DNA of 64,000 nucleotides from Actibacterium sp. (lineage in GTDB: Bacteria > Pseudomonadota > Alphaproteobacteria > Rhodobacterales > Rhodobacteraceae), in the NCBI GenBank assembly GCA_016278325.1, contig JADQCB010000002.1:186001-250000 (forward strand). The letters are read 5' to 3'. Below are positions 16,273 to 25,859 of this stretch, piece by piece. A model generated the notes under the pieces. It saw nothing but the letters and a program-made list of their open reading frames with translations, was not told where the DNA came from and did not search any database. Both the position numbers and the translations under genes were made by a program. How positions within the stretch are numbered: position 1 is the stretch's first letter; each line of letters opens with the position of its first letter.

Positions 16273-17652
16273 ATGTTTCTTTCCGTTTTCGAGATGTTCA
16301 AGGTGGGGATCGGCCCGTCATCGTCGCACACGATGGGGCCGATGATCGCCGCGGCACGGTTTCTGGACCTCTTGCGCAAATCGCCATTCGCCGCGCACGG
16401 GCTGCGCGCGTCGCTGCATGGCAGCCTGGCCTTCACCGGCGTGGGCCACGCCACCGACCGGGCGGTCAAGCTGGGGCTCGCCGGCTTCACCCCCGAAGAC
16501 TATGACGCCGAGGCGGCCGAGGCGGCGCTGGCCGAGATGCAGGCGCAGAAGGCCGTCACGCCCGACGGGCTGGGCCGGCTGGTCTTCGATCCCGACCATG
16601 ACGTGACCTTCGATTACGGCGCGCCGCTGAAGGGACATTCCAACGGCATGATCGTGATGGCAACCGACGCCCAGGGCGACGTGGTGCTGCGCGAGACCTA
16701 TTATTCCATCGGCGGCGGCTTCGTGGTGACAGAGGCCGAATTGCAGGGTGGCGAGAAGGCGGCGCTGAAACAGCTCAGGCCGATCCCCTACCCGTTCGGC
16801 TCTGCCGCCGAAATGCTGACGATGGCCCGCGACAGCGCCAGGTCGATCGCCGAGATGAAACGCGCGAACGAGCTGGTCTATCGCACCCCGGTGGAGCTGG
16901 ACCGCGGCATGAACCGCCTGTGGCAGGTGATGGAGGACTGCATCGATCGCGGCCTGGCGACCGACGGCATCCTGCCCGGCGGGCTGAACGTCCGCCGCCG
17001 CGCCCATGCCATGCACGAGGCGTTGAAATCCGAACAGGGCCGCAACCTGACCGCGCCGCATATCATCAACGACTGGATGAGCGTCTACGCCATGGCGGTG
17101 AACGAGGAAAACGCCGCCGGCGGCCAGGTCGTCACGGCGCCCACCAACGGCGCGGCCGGGGTGGTGCCGGCCACAATCCGCTACTGGCTGGACCATGTGC
17201 CGGGCGCAAGCCGCGCGCGGATTCCCGAATTCCTGCTGACCGCGGCGGCGATCGGCGGCCTGGTCAAGCACAACGCCTCCATCTCGGGGGCCGAATGCGG
17301 CTGCCAGGCCGAGGTGGGCAGCGCCGCCGCGATGGCCGCGGCGGGGTTCGCGGCGGTCATGGGCGGCACCCCCGAGCAGGTCGAGAACGCCGCCGAAATC
17401 GCGCTGGAACATCACCTCGGGATGACCTGCGACCCGGTCAGGGGGCTGGTGCAGGTGCCCTGCATCGAGCGCAACGGGCTGGGCGCGATCAAGGCGGTCT
17501 CGGCCGCCTCGCTGTCGCTGCGGGGCGACGGCCAGCACCTCGTGCCGCTCGACGCGGCGATCGAGACGATGCGCCAGACCGGCGCCGACATGAGCGAGAA
17601 ATACAAGGAAACCTCGCTTGGCGGGCTGGCGGTGAACGTGCCCAATTGCTGA
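16273..17652 (+). CDS. sdaA: L-serine dehydratase (Fe-S, single chain)
   Basis: This 459-residue enzyme deaminates L-serine to pyruvate. The beta domain opens with [20 protein letters not shown], the family signature that binds serine. The alpha domain has the Cys residues for the 4Fe-4S cluster in [15 protein letters not shown] and [14 protein letters not shown]. Start at 16273 (MFLSVF) matches homologues; AGGGA lies about ten bases upstream, and an earlier ATG at 16240 adds an unconserved leader. It is followed 49 bases on by an EamA permease in the same direction, possibly co-transcribed. Confidence 0.93.
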   Translation: MFLSVFEMFKVGIGPSSSHTMGPMIAAARFLDLLRKSPFAAHGLRASLHGSLAFTGVGHATDRAVKLGLAGFTPEDYDAEAAEAALAEMQAQKAVTPDGLGRLVFDPDHDVTFDYGAPLKGHSNGMIVMATDAQGDVVLRETYYSIGGGFVVTEAELQGGEKAALKQLRPIPYPFGSAAEMLTMARDSARSIAEMKRANELVYRTPVELDRGMNRLWQVMEDCIDRGLATDGILPGGLNVRRRAHAMHEALKSEQGRNLTAPHIINDWMSVYAMAVNEENAAGGQVVTAPTNGAAGVVPATIRYWLDHVPGASRARIPEFLLTAAAIGGLVKHNASISGAECGCQAEVGSAAAMAAAGFAAVMGGTPEQVENAAEIALEHHLGMTCDPVRGLVQVPCIERNGLGAIKAVSAASLSLRGDGQHLVPLDAAIETMRQTGADMSEKYKETSLGGLAVNVPNC

Positions 17653-17701
17653 ACGGTAGGGCCGCGGGGTTGACGCGATCGGCCGCCCGGGCGAAAGCGG
17701 C

Positions 17702-18619
17702 ATGATGATGAATGCACCCGATCGCGTGGTCCTCGGCATCGTGCAGATGATCGGCTTTACCGTCACCGCGCCGCTGATGGACAGCTTTGCCAAGCTGGCA
17801 TCGGCGCAGTTGCCCGTCGGCCAGATCGTCGCGACACGCTTCGCGATCCAGGTGCTCGTGCTGATCCCGCTCGCGGCCTGGCTGGGGGCGCTGCGCCGCC
17901 CGCCGGCGCGCGACGCGGCGATCCATGTTGCCCGCGCGGCGTTGATCCTGCTGGCGACCTCGGCCTTCTTCACCGCGCTTTCGGTAATGCCCGTCGCCGA
18001 CGCGATCGCCATCTTCTTCGTCGAGCCGTTCATCCTGACGCTTCTGGGCGGGTTCTTTCTGGGCGAGCAGATCGGCTGGCGCCGCATCCTGGCCTGCGCC
18101 ATCGGTTTCGCCGGCGCGCTGTTGGTGATCCGGCCCAGCTTCTCGCAATTCGGCCCGGTGGCGATGTTGCCGCTGCTCACCGCGTTGTGCTTCGCCTTCT
18201 ACATGGTCCTGACGCGGCGCATGGCCCGGCGCCTGCACCCGGTGGCGTTGCAGGGCTGGACCGCGCTGGCCGCCACGGTCCTGATCCTGCCCTTGCTGGT
18301 GATCTTCGACGACGCCGGAATCGCGGTGCTGGACCCGGTCATGCCGCAGGGGCGATTCTGGGCCTTTCTGGCCGGCGTCGGCCTGACCGCGACCGTCGCG
18401 CATCTTTTCATCAGCTTCGCGCTGCGCTTTGCACCGGCGGCCACGATCGCACCGCTGCAATACCTGGAGATAATCGCCGCAACGGTGCTGGGTTTCGCGA
18501 TATTCGGCGACCTGCCCGACGCGCAGACCCTGCTGGGGATCGCGATCATCATGGGCTCGGGGCTGTTCGTTTTCCTGCGCGAGCGGAAGCTGGACCGCCC
18601 GCCGCCGCCGGCGCCGTAA
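17702..18619 (+). CDS. EamA/DMT family permease
   Basis: This 305-residue protein has ten predicted helices in two EamA repeats (about 10-140 and 150-290), the drug/metabolite transporter pattern. The segments VADAIAIFFVEPFILTLLGG and FAPAATIAPLQYLEIIAATV match the conserved ends of each half. Three consecutive ATG codons begin the frame; any may be used. Such proteins export amino acids or other metabolites, and serine or its breakdown products are conceivable given the preceding sdaA, but this is only context. Confidence 0.82.
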   Translation: MMMNAPDRVVLGIVQMIGFTVTAPLMDSFAKLASAQLPVGQIVATRFAIQVLVLIPLAAWLGALRRPPARDAAIHVARAALILLATSAFFTALSVMPVADAIAIFFVEPFILTLLGGFFLGEQIGWRRILACAIGFAGALLVIRPSFSQFGPVAMLPLLTALCFAFYMVLTRRMARRLHPVALQGWTALAATVLILPLLVIFDDAGIAVLDPVMPQGRFWAFLAGVGLTATVAHLFISFALRFAPAATIAPLQYLEIIAATVLGFAIFGDLPDAQTLLGIAIIMGSGLFVFLRERKLDRPPPPAP

Positions 18620-18722
18620 GCGCCCGAATCGAGCCATGCCTCCAATGCCCGGGGCGACCGGACCCGCGGCGCATCTGATGCGCAGGACTGCGCGCCATGC
18701 ACCTTGTTGCGCGAACGCCGGC

Positions 18723-19385
18723 TCAGCCGGGCAACGCGCCGGCCACATCCGCAAGCGCCGCCCGCGGCAATATCGCCACCAGCGCCGGTGTGTCGGTGCG
18801 CAGCCGCACCAGCGGCGCCGAGACCCGGTTCGACGTGCCGATCCGTCCGCCCGGCGCCAGTTCCAGCCCATCGATCGGCCATTCCAGCCCCTGGCTTTCG
18901 CCGCGCACCGCCCCGAATGGGAAAAGCGACAGGCGCATCCCGACCGCCAGGCGCAATGACAGCTGCGGCGGCACCAGGAACGCGATATCCGCCGTCCCGA
19001 TCAGGATGCAGCGCGTTCCGGGCGCTCGCAGCAAGCCCGACAGCGCCGCAAGCTCATGATCCAGCCGCGCCCCCAGGAAGCCCAGCCCAAGGACCAGCGG
19101 GGCGCAGATCCGCGCCAGGCATTTGTCGAAATCCGTAGTCTCCTGCTCCGCGATGCGGTGCTGCCGCTCTGGCGGCACCGCCGCCCGGGTCGCCGCCGAA
19201 ACCGAATCGAAATCGCCGATCACCGCGGCGGGCATCACGCCGGCCTTCAGCGCGGTGTCGGCCCCGCCATCGGCCGCCACCAGCACCGGCGCCAGTTCCA
19301 GCGCCATGGACAGGTCGCCGGATGCCACCGCCCCGGCACCCAGAAGCGTCACGTTTTCCGGGGATTGCACGATCGCGTCGGTCAT
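18723..19385 (-). CDS. thiN: Thiamine diphosphokinase
   Basis: This 220-residue protein transfers pyrophosphate from ATP to thiamine, giving thiamine diphosphate. The amino domain has VAADGGADTALKAG and AVIGDFDSV, the nucleotide and metal-binding motifs, then EQETTDFDKCL. The carboxy domain is the small beta sandwich that binds thiamine (GLEWPIDGLELAPG...GTSNRVS). The enzyme salvages thiamine, so it normally sits with thiamine transport or stands alone; here it stands alone. No TPP riboswitch is visible upstream. Confidence 0.9.
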   Translation of the reverse strand: MTDAIVQSPENVTLLGAGAVASGDLSMALELAPVLVAADGGADTALKAGVMPAAVIGDFDSVSAATRAAVPPERQHRIAEQETTDFDKCLARICAPLVLGLGFLGARLDHELAALSGLLRAPGTRCILIGTADIAFLVPPQLSLRLAVGMRLSLFPFGAVRGESQGLEWPIDGLELAPGGRIGTSNRVSAPLVRLRTDTPALVAILPRAALADVAGALPG

Positions 19386-19525
19386 GGCGCCCTAAGTGAC
19401 GGATCCGGGCGAAAACCACAATCTCGTCATGAATAATCCCCCCAAATATCCCGTTTCCGGTCCATTCAGGAATTCGCCCTGTGGTAAAACATCAGCTGTT
19501 GGGAAAGATAGAAAGCGAGTCCAGG

Positions 19526-21991
19526 ATGGTCGGCACAAGTAAGATTTTAACGGTTTCCTACGGCACTTTCTCATGCACCTTGGAGGGATTCGACGATTCC
19601 TTCGGCACGATGAAAGCGATTGCCGAATATTTCCGGGATCTCGCCTCGGACGATCGCTATTTCGGCGCCGAGCCGCCGACCCCCGACACCGAGATGCTGC
19701 AACGGATCGCCGAGCGCGAGATCCGCAAGCAGGTCGAGGCGCGGCGAGAGGGCGACGGCGTGGTGCTGCGCGCCCGCACAGACGACAAGGCACTGGCCCG
19801 GCCGCAGCCCGACACCCCTGCCCCGCAGCAGGAACCGCCCCGCGAATCGCAGGCGCAAGCCGACGCGGCCGCGGCATCGTCCGAACCGGCCCCCGCGACG
19901 CAGGCCGAGCCCGGCACAAGCGACCTGGGCTCGGTGGCCGCCCGGCTGGCACGGATTCGCGCCGTCGTGGACAACGCAAGAAACACGCCGCCGACGGCAC
20001 AAGCGCCGGCACCTGCCGCGCCCGCGTCCCCGGACGAGGATGAGACATTCGAAGACGAGATCGACGCCGGGCCGACATCCCCGCAGGCCGGGGACGCCGC
20101 CAGTGACCCCACCACGGTGGCCAGCCATGACGGGTCGGAAACGCAAGACAAGGCGCCAAGGGACGTTTCGCCAGAACCGGTCGCGCCCGCGCCGGCGCAA
20201 TCCGAAACCGTCATCGACCAGGGTGACGCGGAACGATCCCCGACCGCGGAGATGGCAAGCGAGCCGGAAACGCCGGTGCCGGACGACGCGGACGAGATCT
20301 TTCCCGAAGACGGCGACGAAACCGGCCAGTTGCCCGATGCCGTCCTCTCTGCCGTGGACACGCCGGATGATGATGACGCGGGCGACACGGCCTCGGATGA
20401 CGAGGCCGCGATTCTGAGCGCGGTGTCCAGCGGCCTTGCCGCACAGGCCGCGACGGCCGAACCAGATGTCGCGCCCGCCGCCGGGCCCGACGTGGAGGTC
20501 GATGCCGACAGCTCCACGCCCTCCATCGGCGCGGCACACGACGACAGCCCGGCGCCGCCCGCCGAAACCGGGGACACCGGGGACACGGCGCCCGCCCCGC
20601 AGGCGGATGCGACGGCGGAAGAACCGCAGCAGGACGAAGACATCAGCGCACGGGCGGAAGAACCGCAAGCCGAGAAGGGCCTACAGGACTTCGCGGCGCA
20701 GGCCGCCCCGGAACCGAAAGTGGCGGAAGACCCGGAAGCGACGCTCGAAGCGGAGGCCACGACCGAAGCGGATGAAGCGCCCGAGGCGGAAACCACGGCC
20801 GAAGCAGACGAAACACCCGAAGCGGAAACCACGCCCGAAGCAGATGAGGCGCCCGAGGATCGGCGCGCCCGCCGCCAGTCCCGCCGCGCGGAAAAGGCCC
20901 GGCGCGCCGATCCCGGCGAACCCGACCACACCAGCGCCGTCGCCGCGCGTGCCCGCGCCCGCGTGATGAAGATGAAGCGCAGCGAACTGGCGCCGGCGGA
21001 AGAGGATCCCCAGGCGCAATCGCCCGCGGCCGAGCAGGCCACGAAAGATGCGCGTCCCTCCGCGCCCGAAGCAGCCCCCCTGACCCTGGAAAACCCGGTC
21101 CGCCCGCAAAAGCCGGAGCGGACCGAAAGGCGCCGGGCCAGCGACACGCCATCCCCCGACGCGGCCACGCCCGACGACGCTGCGGCCGAGGAGAAGACCG
21201 ACCTCACCCCCGAGCAGGAAGCCGACCTGATGGCCGAACTGGCCGAGCTGGAAAGCGAAACCGCGGCCGGGCGGACCAGGCCGGAAATGCAAAAGCCGGC
21301 CGGTGACGATGCCGCGGTCAGCCGGCTGATCGACCAAGTGAATACCCGGATGGACGGCCCCGAACAAAAGCGCCGGCGCTCGGCGATCGCGCATCTCAAG
21401 GCCGCGGTTGCGGCGACCGTGGCCGATCGCGGGCTGCTGCCTCGCAAGAACCAGGAAGCCGAGGTCGAGGCCCAGAAAGCCCCTTATCGGCGCGACCTTC
21501 GCGAAGTCGTGCGCCCGACGCACCCGTCCCGCGGCGCTTCCGGGCAGATGCCGCCCCTGATGCTGGTCTCCGAACAGCGCATCGACCGCGCCCGTTCCGG
21601 TGATGCGCGCCCCGCGGCGCAGGGGAACCTGGCGCTCCAGCGCGACGAGGATGAAGCCGAGGCCGAGGCCGAGGAAAACCCGGTGTCGCGCAACATCTTC
21701 TCGGACGATGACAGTTTTGCCGATTTCGCCGAACGCATGGGCGCGCATGATCTGCCCGACCTGCTGGAAGCCGCGGCCGCCTATTGTCTTTCGGTCGAAA
21801 AGCACCAGACCTTCACCCGCCCGCAGGTGATGCAGCTTGCCGCGGAACAATACGCCGCGGATGAATTCCCGCGCGAGGATGGCTTGCGGGCCTTCGGGGC
21901 GCTCTTGCGCGAAGGCCCGTTCGAACGGGTGCGCCGCGGCGAATTCACGATTGCCGGGGCCTCGCGCTTCATGACCTCACAGACCCGGTGA
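19526..21991 (+). CDS. Large acidic protein with long disordered centre, function unknown
   Basis: This 821-residue protein has two ordered ends and a huge Ala/Glu/Pro/Asp/Thr-rich disordered middle (about residues 100-600). The amino end (TSKILTVSYGTFSCTLEGFD..., then AIAEYFRDLASDDRYFGAEP) is conserved in Rhodobacteraceae proteins often called hypothetical or, without support, CheA. The carboxy end (about 720-821) is a helical domain with FADFAERMGAHDLPDLLEAA and FGALLREGPFERVRRGEFTI. Neither CheA kinase motifs nor membrane segments are present. Start at 19526 fits homologues; a GTG at 19481 is an alternative. The gene carries a 36-base tandem repeat at 20747-20854. It may be a scaffold protein, but no function is assignable. 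Confidence 0.75.
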   Translation: MVGTSKILTVSYGTFSCTLEGFDDSFGTMKAIAEYFRDLASDDRYFGAEPPTPDTEMLQRIAEREIRKQVEARREGDGVVLRARTDDKALARPQPDTPAPQQEPPRESQAQADAAAASSEPAPATQAEPGTSDLGSVAARLARIRAVVDNARNTPPTAQAPAPAAPASPDEDETFEDEIDAGPTSPQAGDAASDPTTVASHDGSETQDKAPRDVSPEPVAPAPAQSETVIDQGDAERSPTAEMASEPETPVPDDADEIFPEDGDETGQLPDAVLSAVDTPDDDDAGDTASDDEAAILSAVSSGLAAQAATAEPDVAPAAGPDVEVDADSSTPSIGAAHDDSPAPPAETGDTGDTAPAPQADATAEEPQQDEDISARAEEPQAEKGLQDFAAQAAPEPKVAEDPEATLEAEATTEADEAPEAETTAEADETPEAETTPEADEAPEDRRARRQSRRAEKARRADPGEPDHTSAVAARARARVMKMKRSELAPAEEDPQAQSPAAEQATKDARPSAPEAAPLTLENPVRPQKPERTERRRASDTPSPDAATPDDAAAEEKTDLTPEQEADLMAELAELESETAAGRTRPEMQKPAGDDAAVSRLIDQVNTRMDGPEQKRRRSAIAHLKAAVAATVADRGLLPRKNQEAEVEAQKAPYRRDLREVVRPTHPSRGASGQMPPLMLVSEQRIDRARSGDARPAAQGNLALQRDEDEAEAEAEENPVSRNIFSDDDSFADFAERMGAHDLPDLLEAAAAYCLSVEKHQTFTRPQVMQLAAEQYAADEFPREDGLRAFGALLREGPFERVRRGEFTIAGASRFMTSQTR
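20747..20854 (+). repeat. Three tandem 36-bp units in coding sequence
   Basis: Three consecutive 36-base units encode the 12-residue motif EAE(A/T)TxEADExP, starting at 20747, 20783 and 20819. Copies differ mostly at third positions and two variable residues. The repeat keeps frame, so copy number could vary between strains without inactivating the protein. Confidence 0.8.
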
Positions 21992-22022
21992 AGCCCGCCT
22001 TGCCGGCCGGCGCGGGCTTCAC
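21988..22022. terminator. Bidirectional terminator between converging genes
   Basis: An 11-bp perfect inverted repeat (21988-21998 with 22012-22022, 13-base loop) lies between the plus-strand acidic protein gene and the minus-strand ppx gene. The stop codon of the acidic protein (21989-21991) is inside the left arm. The plus strand continues ATTTGCC; neither side has a strong U-tract. Confidence 0.65.
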
Positions 22023-22056
22023 ATTTGCCGGGTGAACCCCGCGAAATGGCCAGCGG

Positions 22057-23631
22057 TCATTTCGTTTTGCCCGCACTGTGGCTCAGGCGTTTGCGGACCT
22101 TGACATCGGTTTCCACCCCCAACGCCTTGGCCAGCGCGGCAAAGCGGATCTCGGCCACTTCGCCGAACAGATCCCGGGCCCATTTTTCCAGCCACAATTC
22201 CAGCCGCTTGCGCTTGGGGAAATAGCGTAATTCCGCCAGCGTATCCGGCGCCTGGGTCGAGAACATGGCGCCGAAGCGCATCGCCTTGCCCAGCACTTCG
22301 GCCTGGGCAATCTCCTTTTCATCCAGAAGCCTGAAAAGCGGATCGAACCGGCTGCCGCTGCGGTTGTTCTTGTAGCGATGCAGCAGGGCCACCCCGATGA
22401 ACACCCGCCCGCGATGGTCCAGACCGCCCAGGTTGGCGCGCGTGGCATTGTCGAAACAGACCTCGTGGCGGTAATCGGGATGCGCCCGCCAGGCGGTGTC
22501 ATGCAACAGGCAAGCCGCCCGGATCAGGCGCAGCCGTTCCTCGCTGGCACCCGAGAAAAGCGGCCGCACGAAACTGTAGAGCCGCCGTCCGAATCCCGGC
22601 AGCCGCGACTGGCTTGCCTCGGCAAAGCGCGCGGCCTCGATCAGCGGGTCGCGATTGCGCAGGCGTTCGGGCATCTGCTCGAACAGCAGGCCCTCGCGGA
22701 TGCCATAGCTGGACACGAAGATCTCGCGCGGCATGAGCGTCGCCAGAAGCTGCTTGAGCACCTGCGCCGCGATCGGAACCAGCGACATCCGCTCGGCCGA
22801 GGTGCCGGTAAGGGCGCGCAGATCGTCGGGATCGTTCTCGGCGATCCACTTGATCGTGTCGAGGATGGATTTGCGCGTCATACGGTATTCGTGCAGCACC
22901 AGCAGCGGATAGCCGCGCCGCTCCATGTCCAGCCGCGCGATCGCGCGCCACGACCCGCCGACAAGATAAAGCCGCTCGTGACTGGTGCCGACCTTTTCGG
23001 CCAGTTCGGCCAGCCGCGCCGCGATATATTTCTTCAGCCCCTTCTTGCCGCCCTTCACGTCGCGCAGCTTGAGCGGCCCCAGTGCCGAGCTCACGCGCCG
23101 GCCGACCCGCCCGTCGGACACTTCGGCCAGTTCCATCGACGACCCGCCGATGTCGCAGACCAGCCCCTCGGCCCCCGGCCAGCCCAGAAGAACCCCCTGC
23201 GCCGACAGCCGCGCCTCTTCCTCGCCGTCGATCACCCACAGCTTCAGCCCCGTCTCGCGCTCGACCTCGGCGCGAAATTCCGGCCCGTCCTCGGCATCGC
23301 GCACCGCTGCGGTGGCCACCACCGTCAGCGGCGTGGCGCCCATCGCCTCGGCCAGCAGGGCGAAGCGCCTGAGCGCCGAAAGGGCGCGCCGTCGTCCGTC
23401 CGGGTTCAGCCGGCCGCTTTCCGACAGCCCGGCGCCCAGACCGCACATCAGTTTCTCGTTGTAGAAATAGGCCGGGCTGCGCGCCGCCCCGTCGAACACC
23501 ACCAGCCGGACCGAGTTCGACCCGACATCGACCACCCCGACCCGCGACAGCGCGCGGGCCTCGGGGTCGTTGAAAAGCGGGCGGCCGAACGGCCCCCAAT
23601 CGTCAGAGCGCTGCTCGGCGCTGCCATCCAT
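22057..23631 (-). CDS. ppx: Exopolyphosphatase/guanosine pentaphosphatase (Ppx/GppA)
   Basis: This 524-residue enzyme removes terminal phosphates from polyphosphate. It has the actin-like ATPase fold motifs VGVVDVGSNSVRLVVFDG (phosphate loop, about residues 30-47) and GLVCDIGGSSMELAEV (about 160-175), then an HD-like carboxy domain with LLHDTAWRAHPDYRH and a basic carboxy terminus. Start at 23631 (MDGSAEQ) has GGGGGAAAG upstream and gives the usual short leader; a longer frame to 23715 is not needed. It follows ppk1 by 52 bases, so the polyphosphate-making and -degrading enzymes are probably one transcript. Confidence 0.92.
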   Translation of the reverse strand: MDGSAEQRSDDWGPFGRPLFNDPEARALSRVGVVDVGSNSVRLVVFDGAARSPAYFYNEKLMCGLGAGLSESGRLNPDGRRRALSALRRFALLAEAMGATPLTVVATAAVRDAEDGPEFRAEVERETGLKLWVIDGEEEARLSAQGVLLGWPGAEGLVCDIGGSSMELAEVSDGRVGRRVSSALGPLKLRDVKGGKKGLKKYIAARLAELAEKVGTSHERLYLVGGSWRAIARLDMERRGYPLLVLHEYRMTRKSILDTIKWIAENDPDDLRALTGTSAERMSLVPIAAQVLKQLLATLMPREIFVSSYGIREGLLFEQMPERLRNRDPLIEAARFAEASQSRLPGFGRRLYSFVRPLFSGASEERLRLIRAACLLHDTAWRAHPDYRHEVCFDNATRANLGGLDHRGRVFIGVALLHRYKNNRSGSRFDPLFRLLDEKEIAQAEVLGKAMRFGAMFSTQAPDTLAELRYFPKRKRLELWLEKWARDLFGEVAEIRFAALAKALGVETDVKVRKRLSHSAGKTK

Positions 23632-23683
23632 AGGCTTTCCCCCGCTGGCCCCCCGCGACCTTGCCAACACGGCGCGGTCGGCG

Positions 23684-25852
23684 TCAATCCTTTGAATGCG
23701 CCAGGTTCGGCACATCCGCCGCCCCGGCCGTGCCCCGCCCCGACAAGGACGGATTTTCCATGAAGAAGCGGTGGCAACTGAATGCCTCGGGCCCCACCGG
23801 ATGCCGGGTAAAGCTGTTATCGGGATTCATCACCCAGCTTTGCGCGGTATCGGCCAGGTTGGCGGCCATGATCTGGTCGACGATCTGCGCCTTGACCGTG
23901 TCGTTGCAGATCTCGACCAGCGCCTCGACCCGGCGGCTCAGGTTACGGCCCATCCAGTCGGCCGAAGAGATGAAGACCTTGGCCTTGCGCGACGGCAGGC
24001 CGTGGCCATTGCCGAAACAGGCGATCCGGGAATGTTCCAGGAAACGACCGACGATGGATTTGACCCGGATATTCTCGCTCAATCCCCGGATTCCGGGCCG
24101 GATGCCGCAAATGCCCCGCACCACCAGGTTGATCCGGACCCCGGCCGCGCTGGCCGCGTAAAGCGCGTCGATCACGTCCGGCTCGATCAGCGAGTTGACC
24201 TTGGCCCAGATCTCGGCCGGCTTGCCCTGCTGCGCGAAGGCGGCCTCGCGCCCGATCAGGTCCAGCAGCCGCGACTTCAGGTTCAGCGGCGAAATCGCCA
24301 GGTTCTCCAGCTTTTCCGGCTCGGCATAGCCGCCGACATAGTTGAACACCCGCGTCGCGTCGCGCCCCAGGGCCGGGTCACAGGTGAACAGGCTGAGATC
24401 GGTATAGATCTTGGCGGTGATCGGGTGATAGTTGCCGGTCCCGTAATGGGTATAGGTGACAAGCTGGTCACCTTCGCGCCGGACCACGGCGCTGATCTTG
24501 GCGTGGGTCTTGTAGTTGATGAAACCATAGATCACATGCGCACCGGCCCGTTCCAGCCGCCGCGACTGCTGGATATTCGCGGCCTCGTCGAACCGGGCCT
24601 TGAGCTCGACCAGCGCGGTCACCGACTTGCCGTTCTCGGCCGCCTCGCACAGCGCGCCCACGATCGGCGAATCCTTCGACGTGCGATAGAGCGTCTGCTT
24701 GATCGCGACCACGTCGGGATCCTGCGCGGCCTGTTGCAGGAACCGCACCACCATGTCGAATGTCTCGTAGGGGTGATGCAGCAGCATGTCCTTCCGGCGG
24801 ATGGCCCGGAACATGTCGCCATCGTGATCCTGCACCCGTTCGGGCACCCGCGGGGTGAAACTGGGCCACAGCAGGTCGGGACGGTCGTCCAGCACCAGTT
24901 CGGACAGGTTGGCCAGACCGATCAGCCCGTGCACCTCGACGACCTCGGTTTCGGTGATATGCAGCTCACGCATGATCAGCGCGCGCAGCTCCTCGGGGGC
25001 GCCGGCCGACAGTTTCATCCGAACCACCTCGCCGCGCCGGCGACGCTTGAGAGCGACCTCGAATTCGCGCACCAGGTCCTCGGCCTCTTCCTCCAGTTCC
25101 AGGTCGCTGTCGCGCAGCACGCGGAAGGCGCAGCTGCCGCACAGTCGATAGCCCGGAAACAGCGATCCCAGATGGATCAGCAACAGCTCTTCCAGCGGCA
25201 GGAACCGGTAATGCCCGTCAGGGCCCGGCAGCGGCACGAAACGCGATATCTGATGCGGAATCGGCAGAAGCGCCTGCAACTGGCGGCCGTCCGAGGCACG
25301 CTCAAGCTGCAAGGCCAGGCAGAACCCCGCGGTCGGGATGAACGGGAACGGGTGTGCCGGATCGATGGCCAGCGGCGCAAGCACCGGGAAGACCTTGTTC
25401 AGGAAATAGTCCTCCAGATAGGTCATGTCGCGCCGCTTCAGCCGGTCACGGCCCAGAAGTTCGATCCCCTCGTGCTCCAGCTGATGGCGCAGCTTGTTCC
25501 AGACCTGCTGCTGCGCCTGCAACAGCTTGCGCGCGTCGCGGTCGATCAGCACCAGTTGCTGCGCCGGCGTCAGCCCGTCGGCGGCGGGGGTGGTATGCCC
25601 GCCATTTGCCAGTTCCCGCAGGCCCGCCACCCGGACGGTATAGAATTCGTCCAGATTGGCCGCCGAGATCGAAAGAAAGCGCATCCGCTCCAGCAGCGGC
25701 ACGCGGGGGTTGCGCGCCTCGTCCAGAACCCGCCAGTTGAACCCCAGCCAGCTGAGTTCGCGGTTGCCGAAGCGCTTGGGCCCGGTGCGCTGCGCCTCGG
25801 GCAGATCCACCGGTTCGGGCATCGGCGCATTCAGGAAATCGGCTGCATTCAT
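23684..25852 (-). CDS. ppk1: Polyphosphate kinase 1
   Basis: This 722-residue enzyme reversibly moves the gamma phosphate of ATP onto polyphosphate. Domains in order are the amino helical domain (NRELSWLGFNWRVLDEA), the middle domain (FFRAI-like DGDMFRAIRRKDMLLHHPYE), and the two phospholipase-D-like domains with HAKISAVVRR, GTGNYHPITAKIYTD (autophosphorylated His region) and VRGICGIRPG. Length is typical of the family. ATG at 25852 begins MNAADFL, seven bases after the end of hdaA. Gene order hdaA-ppk1-ppx is well conserved in Rhodobacterales. Confidence 0.95.
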   Translation of the reverse strand: MNAADFLNAPMPEPVDLPEAQRTGPKRFGNRELSWLGFNWRVLDEARNPRVPLLERMRFLSISAANLDEFYTVRVAGLRELANGGHTTPAADGLTPAQQLVLIDRDARKLLQAQQQVWNKLRHQLEHEGIELLGRDRLKRRDMTYLEDYFLNKVFPVLAPLAIDPAHPFPFIPTAGFCLALQLERASDGRQLQALLPIPHQISRFVPLPGPDGHYRFLPLEELLLIHLGSLFPGYRLCGSCAFRVLRDSDLELEEEAEDLVREFEVALKRRRRGEVVRMKLSAGAPEELRALIMRELHITETEVVEVHGLIGLANLSELVLDDRPDLLWPSFTPRVPERVQDHDGDMFRAIRRKDMLLHHPYETFDMVVRFLQQAAQDPDVVAIKQTLYRTSKDSPIVGALCEAAENGKSVTALVELKARFDEAANIQQSRRLERAGAHVIYGFINYKTHAKISAVVRREGDQLVTYTHYGTGNYHPITAKIYTDLSLFTCDPALGRDATRVFNYVGGYAEPEKLENLAISPLNLKSRLLDLIGREAAFAQQGKPAEIWAKVNSLIEPDVIDALYAASAAGVRINLVVRGICGIRPGIRGLSENIRVKSIVGRFLEHSRIACFGNGHGLPSRKAKVFISSADWMGRNLSRRVEALVEICNDTVKAQIVDQIMAANLADTAQSWVMNPDNSFTRHPVGPEAFSCHRFFMENPSLSGRGTAGAADVPNLAHSKD

Positions 25853-25859
25853 GACAGGA

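Noticed and set aside
16318-18180. 620-codon minus-strand frame
   Set aside because: Antisense to sdaA and the EamA permease; no supported homology and no start signals.
20747-20854. Tandem repeats considered as a CRISPR array
   Set aside because: The units are directly adjacent, in frame and inside a coding sequence; there are no spacers and no cas genes.
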